NCBI RefSeq assembly: GCF_022605165.1
Contig: NC_063070.1
Span: 2,108,001-2,172,000 of the forward strand
Direction: 5' to 3'
DNA from: Purpureocillium takamizusanense
Lineage: Eukaryota; Ascomycota; Sordariomycetes; Hypocreales; Ophiocordycipitaceae
DNA length: 64,000 nt
Shown here: in pieces, positions 33,042 to 43,194 of the stretch
Numbering within the stretch: the stretch's first letter is position 1
Layout of the letters: every line of letters starts with the position of its first letter
The notes under the pieces: generated by a model
Told to the model about the DNA's origin: nothing
The model's input: the letters and a program-made list of their open reading frames with translations, nothing else
Databases searched by the model: none
Program-made: the position numbers and the translations under genes

Positions 33042-33049
33042 TATAAAAG
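33042..33049 (+). promoter_or_regulatory. TATA box of the sugar transporter gene
   Basis: A TATAAAAG sequence about 120 bp before the start codon at 33165, a normal fungal distance allowing a short leader. Confidence 0.7.
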
Positions 33050-33164
33050 GCCCAGCCCTGGCCCGCGTCCCTGCTCCCCGAGCTTCGGCCCTGGACCTCT
33101 CACGACCTCTCTCAGGAGTCCGCTTCAAACGGATCGCGCACGAACTCAAGGCCCCCAGATCGCC

Positions 33165-34855
33165 ATGGTGATTGGCAACATCTACATTATCGCCGCCGTC
33201 TCCGTTGTCGGCGGCGGCCTCTTCGGCTTCGACATCTCGTCGCTGTCCGCCCAGCTCGGCGAGCAGTCTTACAAATGTTACTTCAACCAGGGCCCCGATG
33301 GCCCGCCCTTCAACGACAAGCCGTACTGCAGCGGGCCGACGGCGAGCAACCAGGGCGGCATCACTTCGTCCATGGCTGCCGGCTCCTGGCTCGGCGCCAT
33401 CATCTCGGGGCCCATCTCTGATCGCATGGGCCGCAAGTATTCCATCATGCTAGGCTGCATCATCTGGTGAGTCTCACTCCCTCTGTCGTTCGCTCCCATC
33501 GTCTCTGACCGCGGGCTAGGATGATTGGCTCCGCTATCATTTGCGCTTCTCAAAACATCGGCATGCTCGTCGCCGGCCGCATCATCAACGGCATCTGCGT
33601 CGGTATTGAGTCCGCCCAGGTCCCCGTCTACATCGCCGAGATCTCGCCTCCCTCCAAGCGCGGCCGCCTCATCGGCATGCAGCAATGGGCCATTACCTGG
33701 GGTATCCTCATCATGTACTACATCTCGTACGGCTGTTCCTACATCGGCGAGCAGACGGCGGATGGCTACAAGACCTCTTCATTCCGGATTCCCTGGGGTC
33801 TCCAGATGATCCCCGCCGTATTCCTGTTCTTCATGATGATGCTGCTGCCCGAGTCGCCCCGCTGGCTCGCCCGCAAGGACCGCTGGGAGGATTGCCGCCA
33901 GGTCTTGACTCTAGTTCACGGCAAGGGCGACCCCAACCATCCCTTCGTCGCCTTTGAGCTTCAGGACATCAAGGACATGTGCGAGTTTGAGCGCCGCCAC
34001 TCCAACGTCACCTACCTCGACCTCTTTAAGCCGGCCATGATTAACCGCACGTTCATCGGGCTCTTCACTCAGATCTGGTCCCAGCTGACGGGCATGAACG
34101 TCATGATGTATTACATAGCCAACGTCTTCTCCATGGCCGGCTACAGCGGCAACTCGGGCCTTCTCTCCTCGTCCATCACCTACGTCGTCAATGTCCTCAT
34201 GACCATTCCCGCTCTCCTATGGGTTGACCGCTGGGGCCGTCGCCCGACGCTCATGGTTGGCTCTATACTCATGGCGATCTGGATGTTCGCGGCCGGCGGT
34301 ATCCTCGCCTCCAAGGGCGTCGTCGTCGAGGGCGGCATCGACGGCGTAGCCGCGCAGTCGATGAGGGTCACGGGAGGTGCTGCCAAGGGCCTCATCGCCG
34401 TCACTTACCTCTTTGTCGCCTCGTTCGCTCCAACGTGGGGCCCCGTCTCGTGGACGTACCCGCCGGAGCTATACCCCCTGCGTCTCCGCGGCAAGGGCTG
34501 CGCCCTTGCCACCTCGGCCAACTGGGCCTTCAACACGGCGCTTGGCGAGTTCGTGCCCCCGGCCTTTGCCAACATCAAGTGGAGGACTTACATGATCTTT
34601 GGCGTCTTCAACATTGCCGCCTTCTTCCACGTCCTCTTCATCTTCCCCGAGACGGCCGGCAAGACGCTCGAGGAGACGGAGGCCATGTTCGAGGACCCCA
34701 ACGGCTTCAAATACCTGGGCACCCCGGCCTGGAAGACAAGCGTCGTCACCGCATCGACGTCGCGCGTCGAGCACGGCGACCTCGAGGGCGCCAAGAAGGC
34801 CGTCGACAAGATGGACCGCCACGAGGACGAGAAGCCCGCGGCCGACACCGCCTGA
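33165..34855 (+). CDS. MFS sugar transporter (hexose/xylose-type, sugar porter family)
   Basis: Exons 33165-33466 and 33520-34855 encode 545 aa. The 53-nt intron (GTGAGT, CTCTGACC, GCTAG) splits a Trp codon in SIMLGCIIW/MIGSAI. Twelve transmembrane helices are expected. Sugar porter motifs are present: GGGLFGFDISSLS in helix 1, DRMGRKYSI in loop 2-3, GRIINGICVGIESAQVPVY, EISPPSKRGRLIG, PESPRWLARKDR, DRWGRRPTL in loop 8-9 and PETAGKTLEETEAMFED after helix 12. The protein imports a sugar by proton symport or facilitation at the plasma membrane; the substrate cannot be read from sequence. The start MVIGNIYII is preceded by a TATA box and has a CCATGG context. The gene lies downstream of the 5.1 kb region and converges with the MUG113 gene. 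Confidence 0.93.
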
Positions 34856-35323
34856 GCGCACGCCAGCAAGGCTCGCCGCGGACCGTCAGTGCCAAGCACA
34901 CCGCATTAATGATGTATGTCCATATACCATGGTGTTATCTACCGTTGGAGGGGGTCGCTGCTATCGTATTGAGGGTTAGTCAGTCATCAATTGATACCAC
35001 TTTGCTGCGTGCTGCGAGTTGTCAGAAAGTGACGCGTCACAATGCATATAGCGTGAGACGTGAGACGTGATGAGTCGGCATATGAGCAGTGTCGCCTGCC
35101 AAAATCTAGTGGGTGTACAGAACGTCGAACGTGGACCGTGTTTGCCGGCGGTCCACGCTGAACAGACGACGACTTACACGCAGGTGGAGGCACCGCCGAG
35201 CTGGGATCTGACCCCGTGCGGGGGTGGAGAGCCGATCCAAGCGGGGCGGGTGGCTGCGCGCTAGGACGCTAGGCACGTACCCTTGCCAAATAGAAGCGGC
35301 AACTGAGAAGGGGGTGTCAGATC

Positions 35324-35354
35324 AGGGTCAGGGTCAGTCAGGGTCAGTCAGGTC
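35324..35354. repeat. GGGTCAGTCA short tandem repeat
   Basis: Two perfect copies of the 10-mer (35331-35350), preceded by AGGGTCA and followed by GGTC, in the convergent intergenic region. It is not the fungal telomere unit TTAGGG. Confidence 0.85.
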
Positions 35355-35489
35355 GGTGTGCGGGCAGACGGGGGCGGGCGCTTGGCTCAGCCTGCCTGCC
35401 CGCCAGCCGCCCGCGCCTCGTGACAGCGGCGGCCCAGAGACACGCGCTCTGACTACGTACCTGTGTCGCGGCCGGCTCTCTCACGGAGA

Positions 35490-35504
35490 GGGGGGGGGGG
35501 GGGG
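35490..35504. repeat. 15-base G homopolymer
   Basis: The longest of several G/C runs in the non-coding parts of this window (others at 3606-3618, 25253-25262, 26440-26453 and 41719-41729). Confidence 0.9.
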
Positions 35505-35885
35505 CTTGGGGAGCAAGCGAGCGGTGAAATCTCGAGTGGACAGACGGACGGGCGGACGAGCGCGTTAATAGGTTAGTAGGTAGTGACTCATTTGCGGGAG
35601 TGAGAAAGAAGATACCAATGTATTTCGAAGTATAAAACGCCGTGTATGCTGCTACCTATGCCAGTAATATGCCCTGATGCTGCCGCCGCTATGCTGTACG
35701 TGAACCACTAGTATACTAGCCCTTGCATGAGGTGTCGTTGCTTGCTTTGCCTCCCTCGTGCCCTGGTGAAACCTCGCTCAAAGACCAATGCACCTACAGT
35801 TTCACAGGGTACGGTAAGGATTCCAATCCTCACGTAGATGGATGGGTCGCTCAAAGGCCTCTCTCTCCCTCACCAGGCTACCCCT

Positions 35886-37181
35886 TCACGTCTCTCGCTC
35901 ATCCCAGTCGACCCACCGCCGGATCACGCCGTCAACGCTGCGTATGCCCTCGCGCGTGGCCGCCACCTCGAACCACTCGCGGTGGTCGCGACCGCACGCC
36001 TCGCAGCTTCCCAGGGAGGCGCGCAGCCCCATGCCCGCGAGCTCGATGTGGACAAGGCGCTCGACGCGTCGGCAGTGCGGCGTGGTGCGCGGGGCGGCGA
36101 CGCCGGTAGCACTCGTCGACGACGAGGACGCGGCCGAGGGGTCGCTCGACGCGCCCGCCACGTACGGGTAGTAGCGCAGCATCTCGATGTCGTGTCCGCA
36201 CTGCCGCTGCCACTGGTTCATGCGCCGCTGCACGTTGGCCGCGCGCCCGATCTTGAGGAGCATCGTCGCCTCGCCGGTGACGGCACTCGGGTCCGCGAAG
36301 CGCGACACCACGTCGCTAGGACGCCGGCGGGAAGACGCCGACGAAGATGGCGCCGGCGGCGAGAGCAGTGACCGCGCGGCGTCGACTGGCGGGGCGGCCT
36401 GGCGCGACGCCGGCGTCAGCCAGAACATGTAGATGTAGCCAGGCTCCTCCGCGTCTGCGAACGGCCGGGCCAGCTCGGCGAGCAGGGCCGAGGCCGTCGC
36501 CGCGTCCACCGTGTCCGGTATCAGGTCCTTGAGGCGGGCCGTCTGCGAGGCGTTGGACCGGCGGGACCGCTGCGAGCTCTTGCCCGGGGAGGCAGCCGCA
36601 TCGTAGGGGCGCGACTTGCCCGGCCTGCCCGACGGCAGCACCGCCGCCGACGACGTCTGCTGGACGGGTCGGGGCTGCGGCCGGGGTCTCGGAGGGGGCG
36701 GCGGAGACTCGTGCACCGGGTCCAGCGGCACGGTGAAGCAGAGGCAGCACTGGAGCTTCTGCTTGGCCTTGGGGCGCGTCAGGCGAAGCGGCGGCGGCGA
36801 CGAGGGCTTGCCGTTGGGTCTCCCGCCATCCTGGTGCTTGCCGTCCGCGTGCAGCGTCACCAGGCCCAGCCTATCGGCGAGGGTGTCAAGGCTAGAGCGC
36901 TCCTCGAGGATGGGGCGCGTGTGGCCCCTGGGCCCGGGACTAGAGTGCGCGGAGACGACGCCCGCCTGCTCCTTGTGCTGCCAGCAGTACGAAGACTCGT
37001 CGGCGGAGGGGTCAGGTCGTCGGGACGGGCGCAATGTCGATCCGGCGATGGTGGTGGCGGTACGAGCGATGCCGCGGCGGCAGGGCTTGCCGCTCGAGGT
37101 GATGCCGCGGCAGGTCGAGTTCGGGTTCTTGGAGTCGGAGCGGCCGAGCAGCGACTCGGGCGTGTTGGCGACGAACGGCAT
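35886..37181 (-). CDS. MUG113-like protein with T5orf172 (GIY-YIG-type) domain
   Basis: A single exon of 431 aa starting MPFVANTPESLLG. The N-terminus carries a Cys/His cluster (CRGITSSGKPCRRG, then SYCWQHKEQ, then QCCLCF) that may bind zinc. A Pro/Ser-rich linker follows. The C-terminal domain has GYIYMFWLT, then LLKIGRAANVQRRMNQWQRQ, RRVERLVHIEL and CEACGRDHREWFEV. This order (YIY, KIGR, RR..W, late E) is the T5orf172/DUF1766 family, a branch of the GIY-YIG nuclease superfamily named in fungi after Schizosaccharomyces pombe mug113, which is up-regulated in meiosis. Nuclease activity has not been shown for the fungal group as far as I know. Ser-rich inserts interrupt the domain between YIY and KIGR and before RRVERL. 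Confidence 0.88.
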   Translation of the reverse strand: MPFVANTPESLLGRSDSKNPNSTCRGITSSGKPCRRGIARTATTIAGSTLRPSRRPDPSADESSYCWQHKEQAGVVSAHSSPGPRGHTRPILEERSSLDTLADRLGLVTLHADGKHQDGGRPNGKPSSPPPLRLTRPKAKQKLQCCLCFTVPLDPVHESPPPPPRPRPQPRPVQQTSSAAVLPSGRPGKSRPYDAAASPGKSSQRSRRSNASQTARLKDLIPDTVDAATASALLAELARPFADAEEPGYIYMFWLTPASRQAAPPVDAARSLLSPPAPSSSASSRRRPSDVVSRFADPSAVTGEATMLLKIGRAANVQRRMNQWQRQCGHDIEMLRYYPYVAGASSDPSAASSSSTSATGVAAPRTTPHCRRVERLVHIELAGMGLRASLGSCEACGRDHREWFEVAATREGIRSVDGVIRRWVDWDERET

Positions 37182-38458
37182 CGGAGGGTGAGGGTGAGGG
37201 GGGAGGGGCGGGAGAGATGGACCGCGGCGAAGATGTCGAGAGAGCTACCTAGTGGTCCGGTCGCCGGTCCATGTTAGAGAAAGGGTTGGCGTGCCTAATA
37301 AGAGGCCGCCGCGTCTCCTTGACATGCATTCCGTGAAGCGCCGCTGCTGGTGGTCCGCTGGAAGCCTGAAAGTGGAGGCTGGGGGAGCTCGGATGAGAAG
37401 AAGGGGCTGGGCAGGGCGCTTATGTCACGAGCAGCTGGGCGCTTGTGGGGCCAACAGCGCGCACTGCCTCAACTCCACGCTGGCGCATCACTGCATTGTC
37501 TCCAGGCACAGCCCGACTCACTGCCATCCTGTGAGTCGCCTCATCACGGGCAGCTCGAAATGCCCCAACTCGCCATCATCTACTTACTCACAGACCTACA
37601 TAGGAGCTTCAGGGGGCGAGCGACGCCTTCGCGGTTTTCGATCGAGCCGCATGCGACGTGCAACACAACAGCTTGCACGACTCGAGCCACGGCCCACAGC
37701 CCACGAGAGCCGCCCCATTCAAAGGGCCTTGCCGCTGCGATTGACCCATGGCCTGAACTGTCACATACGTACCGATGTTTGCCTGTGCAAGAAATTCAGA
37801 CGTCGCATCAAGCGATGCCCGTCTGTGGGGCACTACAGCCATGCCACTTTTGTCCCTTCAAGGCGCCGCGTATGATGTCGTCACCGCGTTTGGCTTCGCA
37901 CTACGTGAATGTGGGCGCTCAAGTAGTATGCAAGTAGATAAAAGGGCTTATTTGGCCTTGTTATGGCGCAGCTGAGGATAGTTCATGAGTCCCACGCCCC
38001 TTGGCGCCTCCGTCTGTCTTTTGGCTCGTCTCTGACGTCTGGTTTCTCGACCACGGACTTCTTGCCATGACTGCTGACAATCAGGTAGTCAGTCACTGGC
38101 TTTTGACTATGCTCACGAGGGCATACCGCGAGCCAGATTTTCCGTGCGGGCACCGTCGCAAGCTCCTACCGCATCCTGTATTTTCCATGGGCACTGTCCA
38201 AGTCATCTTTACGACGCAACCGCAAGCCGGAGATTGCGGTGTTACCCGGCAGAGCGGCGGGCGGCGACGCTAGCGGCGGCGTCGGCGACAGCGGCCCCAC
38301 TCGCGCCGACGAGCGGGATCGAGCTCGGCCTTTACTCCGGGCGGCCACGGGTCGCCCAGCACAGGCTTGACAGCGATTATAAAAGCGCCGTCGCGGCCAT
38401 TATACCAGCGCCCCGGCAGCTCACCAACTCAAGCCATCACCAACCTCTTCGCGTCACC
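37182..38458. other. Divergent intergenic region between the MUG113-type and SDR genes
   Basis: 1.3 kb containing both promoters. The SDR side has a TATA box at 38378. No gene is supported; the small open frames on both strands lack family motifs. Confidence 0.6.
38378..38384 (+). promoter_or_regulatory. TATA box of the SDR gene
   Basis: TATAAAA about 75 bp before the start codon at 38459, which would give a short leader. Confidence 0.7.
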
Positions 38459-39274
38459 ATGGCCAAGTACATCAACAAGCTCCAGGGCCACCGCGTTCTC
38501 GTCCTCGGCGGCTCGACGGGAATCGGCTTCTGCGTCGCCGAGGCCGCCCTTGAGCACGGCGCCCACATCATCGTCAGCAGCTCCAGCCAGCATAAGCTGG
38601 ACAAGGCCGCAGCACGTCTCCGCGAGCACGCTCGAGCGGCCGGTGTGTCGTCGACGATCGCCGCCAAGACGTGCGACCTCGGCAGCGCCGACACCATCGA
38701 GGACAACATCGTCCAGCTGCTCGACTTCGCCACGCAGGACGGCAAGCTCGACCACGTAGTCTTCACCGCCGGAGACGCCATCAACATCATCTCCCTCAAG
38801 GACATCACCGTCGAGAGCTTCCACAAGCTGGGCATGGTGCGCCAAGTCGGGCCCATCCTCCTGGCCAAGCACCTGCCCAAATACATCAACACAAATGTCC
38901 GCAGTTCGTTAACACTCACCGGCGGGACCAACACCTGGCGCCCCGGTCCTAACTGGGCCGTCATCGCCGCGGGGGGTGGTGCCTCGGAGGGGTTCGCCCG
39001 CGGGTGCGCCGTCGACCTCCGGCCGGTGCGCGTGAACTGCATCATGGTCGGCGCCGTGAGGACGGAGCTCTTTGATAGCATACCGGAGGAGCGCATGGCC
39101 ATCGTCCTAGAGAGCATGAGGAAGGAGGGCATCACGGGAACTGTCGGACGGCCGGAGGAGGTGGCCGAGGCGTACATCTACTGCATGAAGGACACTTTCG
39201 CCACGGGCGGGATAGTCGAGTCGAACGGCGGGCGCCTGGTGGGAGACAGCAAGGACAGCCTCCTATTCGGCTAG
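38459..39274 (+). CDS. Atypical short-chain dehydrogenase/reductase
   Basis: A single exon of 271 aa. The start MAKYINKLQG has an excellent context (CACCATGG) just after the TATA box; the frame is open upstream but not needed. A Rossmann fold is indicated by VLVLGGSTGIGFCVAEAAL (cofactor Gly motif), CDLGS (acidic loop), HVVFTAGDAINI (NAG-like motif) and VRVNCIMVGAVRTELF. The normal catalytic Ser-Tyr-xxx-Lys is not visible: the region where Tyr and Lys belong reads GPNWAVIAAGGGASEGFARG. Fungal proteins with this NW-V pattern are usually annotated as SDRs, but their chemistry is unclear. The Zn2Cys6 regulator starts 157 bp downstream on the same strand, so the two may belong to one pathway. Confidence 0.85.
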   Translation: MAKYINKLQGHRVLVLGGSTGIGFCVAEAALEHGAHIIVSSSSQHKLDKAAARLREHARAAGVSSTIAAKTCDLGSADTIEDNIVQLLDFATQDGKLDHVVFTAGDAINIISLKDITVESFHKLGMVRQVGPILLAKHLPKYINTNVRSSLTLTGGTNTWRPGPNWAVIAAGGGASEGFARGCAVDLRPVRVNCIMVGAVRTELFDSIPEERMAIVLESMRKEGITGTVGRPEEVAEAYIYCMKDTFATGGIVESNGGRLVGDSKDSLLFG

Positions 39275-39430
39275 AGGGCATCCAGTGTATGCATCGTGGG
39301 TAGTGAGCATCGAACCTGGAGTCATCGTCTCGGTCACGCTATGCATTGGCGTGCACGTGACGCTAGACAGCCTCACTCGCTGTGTGGATTAGCCGCTCTG
39401 CTCATCAGATGTCAACCGAACGTGCTTGAC

Positions 39431-41214
39431 ATGTCCACCCCTGCCAAGCCACAAAACGTGTGCGCCGGCTGCCGCTCGCGAAAGAAAAAGTGCAATGTGC
39501 GTGGGTTGCGATCCGGCCCGCGTGCCCTTGCTGACTCGTACAGGGAGCGCGGCCGGCCTGCTCCGCGTGCGTCAAGCGCGGCGAGCTTTGTGTATACGGC
39601 TCCGATCTGACGGGCGCGCCTCCGATCAGCTGGGCCCTCGCCGCCGCCGCCGCCGATCAGCCGTGGCACGCTCTGTCCGGGGACTCCGACGAGCACGCGG
39701 GCTTCCCGCTCGGCCTGTCGGGGGAGCAGCTGTGGATGGGCCTGGACGGCGGCTACCAGATCGACACCGCCCACGGGCTCCCGTCGCCGCAACCGCAAAA
39801 GTCACCCTCGCTAAGTGATGACCCACGCGGAGAGGAGCTGCCGGCGTTGGCAACCCTCCTCCAGATCGTGGATGTCTTCTTCGAGCGCTTCTACCCGTAT
39901 CTGCCCGTCGTCCACAGGCCGACGCTGGAGTGGAGGCTCCAGCTCCCCGACGAGGCGTCCCCCGTGTTGCTGCACGCCATCTGTGCCGTCGCCGCCGGCG
40001 CACATCCGGACCGGGACGTCCAGCGGCGGCAGGGAGACTGGTTCGCCGCGGCCAAAGCGAACCTTTCGCGATCGATGCACTCGCCGGAGCGCGCGCTGCA
40101 GACGATGCAGGCCGCCGTCCTCGTCATCTACCAGGCAACGGTGGAGACGGACTTCTCGACGGCGTGGCTCGTGCTCGGCGAGGCGTGGCGAAAGGCCGTC
40201 GCCATCGGGTGCAGCGCCGTCGATGTCGACGCGGGCGCTACCATGACCATGCCTGCGCTCGGCGCCGGGCCCGGCGACGGCTGGGTCGAGCGCGAGGAGT
40301 GCAGGCGCGTCGTCTGGACCCTCTTCGTGCTCGACCGCGGCATGTGCTTCCCCTTAGGCCTGGTTCACGCCGTCGATGACCGCCAGCTGCGTCTGAATCT
40401 TCCAATGGACGATGCCGCGTTCCAGGATGAGGACGAGCCGGCGCAGGCGAAAACGCAGGGACGCTTCTCCCCGGACCTGAAGAAGCTCATCTCAACCGTC
40501 CAGGGGCAGCAGCAGCAGCACCGAAGCACCAATAACATATTACACTGCCTCGTGCTGGCGTATGCGCTCCTCGGCAGAGTTGGCGAGCAGCTTTACTCGT
40601 CCCAACTTGGCGACGACGCGTCCGGGAGGCTAGAGGACCTCCCCTCTGACCTCTCACACGTCCGCCTCGTCATGCCGGCCTCGGCCACGGACCTCTCCGC
40701 CGCCGAGTATCAGGACCACGGGCGCGTGGTCTGGATCCGCATCGTCATGTCGGCCTGCGCGATCCTCGTGCATCACCGCTCGCTTCGCGACGGTGAGGGC
40801 GGGGACGAGAGCGCCATGGCCGCCAACTGGCCGCTCTGCGTGGCAGCTGCCCGCGGCACCGCCTCTGTCATCCGCCAGACGGCCCTCGTGTCCACCAACT
40901 ACGCCGACAACGGGCAGATGACGGCGCTCCTGTTCATGTGCTGCCGTGTGATCATCACCGAACACCTTTGCCCGCTCTCAGGCGCGCGCTCGGCCGCAGT
41001 ACGCGACGACCTCGAGGTGCTGCTGCTGGCTATCCGGCGCATGAGGGATACGCTCAAGAAGCTGGGCGAAAAGTTCACCCGAGGCGTCGTCTTCTACCTC
41101 TCCGGCGGGCGAGAGCGGGCGGCGGCAGCCCGGGCCCTCGGCGCGTGGGGGGTTCTCAGGACGTGCGAGAAGTGGCCGACCGTCGACATTGACGACATGC
41201 GGATCCCGCCATGA
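39431..41214 (+). CDS. Zn2Cys6 binuclear-cluster transcription factor with fungal-specific TF domain
   Basis: Exons 39431-39496 and 39544-41214 encode 578 aa starting MSTPAKPQNVCAGC. The 47-nt intron (GTGCGT, GCTGACT, TACAG) falls inside the zinc cluster, a common position in this family. After splicing the cysteines are at residues 11, 14, 21, 28, 31 and 38 (CX2CX6CX6CX2CX6C), which bind two zinc ions and contact DNA. The middle homology region begins around FFERFYPYLPVVHRPTLEW and includes ALQTMQAAVLVIYQA and RRVVWTLFVLDRGMCF, typical of the PF04082 domain. It is nuclear. Its target is unknown; the SDR immediately upstream is the natural candidate. The short spacing could place its promoter in the SDR 3' region. 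Confidence 0.92.
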
Positions 41215-43194
41215 GCGTGCACACTGCACAGTACCCAGGCAACAAGGGCGTCATGGTTGTAGTGCTCCCGCGATTGGACGCGAGATATGATGTCCTAGCA
41301 GGTGGAGTTACGACCGGCTTGACGACAAGGCTGTTAGCAAGCCTGCACCCTCTTATCAGCATCAGGGCATGTTCATGTACTTCCGCTGATCACGGCGCGA
41401 TAGGCTCTCGTCGAGAGTACTGAGTGCAGCCACTGAGCAGCCAAGACCAGGCCTGTTAACTGAATGCTGACCAACGCCACGTTCTGTTCGCACCCGCACA
41501 TATCCGTAGAGGAGGGGGCTAGATGACGGCAGCTTGAGTAGTGCGGGCTCGAGGGATTCCTCATGGCATTGGGATCGAGAGAAACCTTTGGATGATGATG
41601 TTAGAAATAGCTAAAGCAGGGTGTATACTGTATGAAGCGAATGATGGGGTCTCAAAAGACAAGCGCGATGCTCACTGCAACGAGGGCTTTCTAGCATAAG
41701 CTACGCGGTGGGTGCGGTCCCCCCCCCCCGGACTGCCGCCGGCTTGATGCTGTGCGACGTGCACCGTGTCGTCGTGAATTCATCGGTGGGTGATGGATGC
41801 AGGGTAGGCAAGCGGCGCTCGCGTGGCGTGGTCTGGGGTCTGGGCCACGGTCACGAAGTCACGTGCATTGCTAATGCAGGGGTCCGCCTCCGAAGACCCG
41901 AAACGGCAAGGAGAGGCAAGGCTTGGCTTTGCGCGGACTCGACGCGGACTCGCTGACCACGAAATGCTTTTGCTGGGGAGCCAGGCCACGTTGAAACTGA
42001 CGGGCACGAGGACCTTGGAGGGCGGGCGAGACGGCATCGCGTGCGAGGCGGGCGGCTGAGGCCGCCATCGGTGGTGACAGCGATCGAGGATCCAGCGTGC
42101 GCAGGGATGACTCGCGGCTCTGGACAGAAGGCAGAATGAGGAAGCGGCTGGCCAATCATGGGCCGCGGGCACGGGATCGTGTCCAGAATTCGCGGTCGCA
42201 CAGCCGTTCCGGGGGTGGCCTCACCCGCAGGTTGCAGGGTTGCAGGCGACTGACTGGGTTGAGAGGAATGAAGTGGAGGTTCAGCTTGTCGGGCAAGCAG
42301 TACGTAGGAGGACGAGGAAGAGGAGGAGAGGAGGCTGCGGCATCGTCGTCGCGGGACGAGTCGTGACCGACAAGGACGTGGTGGGCATCTGCGGCGAAAC
42401 CCGTCGGGTCTGCATATCCAAAGGAAATCACAACAAATAAAATACATTAAATACGTACAGTACGAAGTATAGTAGTCAGTCGTAGGCGCGGGTGTCGTGG
42501 TGGTGGTGGTTGTGGTGGTTGTGGCGGCTTTGACGGGAGCGTCGTGTCTGCGCGAGTGAGCCATTTCCCATTGCTGGCTGGTGCTCGTCGGCAATGCGAG
42601 TGTAACTGCCACTAGAGAGAGAGTGAGAGAGGGCGACGACCGAGGGCGATGCGAGGGAGTAAGAGGTGGTGAGGGTCTGACTTGGGAGCGCGGCGGCGTC
42701 GCGGACTGGCCGGCAGCGCCTCCAAAAAAGGCACCAACGCCTGCTGCAACATCATCGGGATCCGCCATCATCACCTGGGCGCGCGCTGCATCTCCAGCCC
42801 ACCTGCTTTGCCGTCTCGTCCCCTCCCCCATCTTCGTCCCCCATCCCTATTATCCCCATCCGCACCTCCCCGTCACCCATCGCCGCCATCCACCATCACC
42901 ATCCTCACCCCCATCGTCAGCTCTCCATCGCCATCGCCACCGGCCGTCGCCCCTAGGAACCATCTTCTAGGCCCGTCGACGCCCGCAAGCACTCCGAGGG
43001 CCGCCTCAATCGCCCGTTGTCAGCACCACCACCAGCCGACGCACGCCCTCGCCCTCGCCACGCACGCACAAACGCACATCTCGACACCCGCACATGGTCG
43101 CCTAGGTGGCGCGCGCGCACCCGCACCCACCCTGCCCCCTTCCCCGGGCCCTCGAGGACGGCCTCTAGACACAATCCGATAGACGGGCAGCACC
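41215..43194. other. Intergenic region upstream of INO80
   Basis: 2 kb with an 11-base C run (41719-41729), a TACGAAGTA copy (42461) in a TACGTACAGTACGAAGTA cluster, and a GGT/TGT microsatellite. The 300 bp before INO80 are C- and CA-rich, like a leader. A 326-codon open frame on the minus strand is low-complexity and not called. Confidence 0.55.
42496..42526. repeat. GTG/GTT trinucleotide microsatellite
   Basis: GTGGTGGTGGTTGTGGTGG-type repeat in the region upstream of INO80. Confidence 0.85.

Larger units (their letters stand above)
34856..35885. other. Shared 3' region between convergent genes
   Basis: About 1 kb between the stop codons of the sugar transporter and the MUG113-type gene. 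It holds a GGGTCAGTCA tandem repeat and a 15-base G run. No gene is supported. Confidence 0.6.

Noticed and set aside
35324..35354. Possible internal telomere repeat (GGGTCA units)
   Set aside because: The unit is GGGTCAGTCA, not TTAGGG, and only two full copies exist.
38144..38458. N-terminal extension of the SDR frame
   Set aside because: It lies upstream of and across the TATA box and has no SDR-like sequence; the start at 38459 has a strong context.
41851..42831. 326-codon minus-strand open frame upstream of INO80
   Set aside because: Contains long Thr, Ser and Arg tracts from microsatellites and no recognisable domain.
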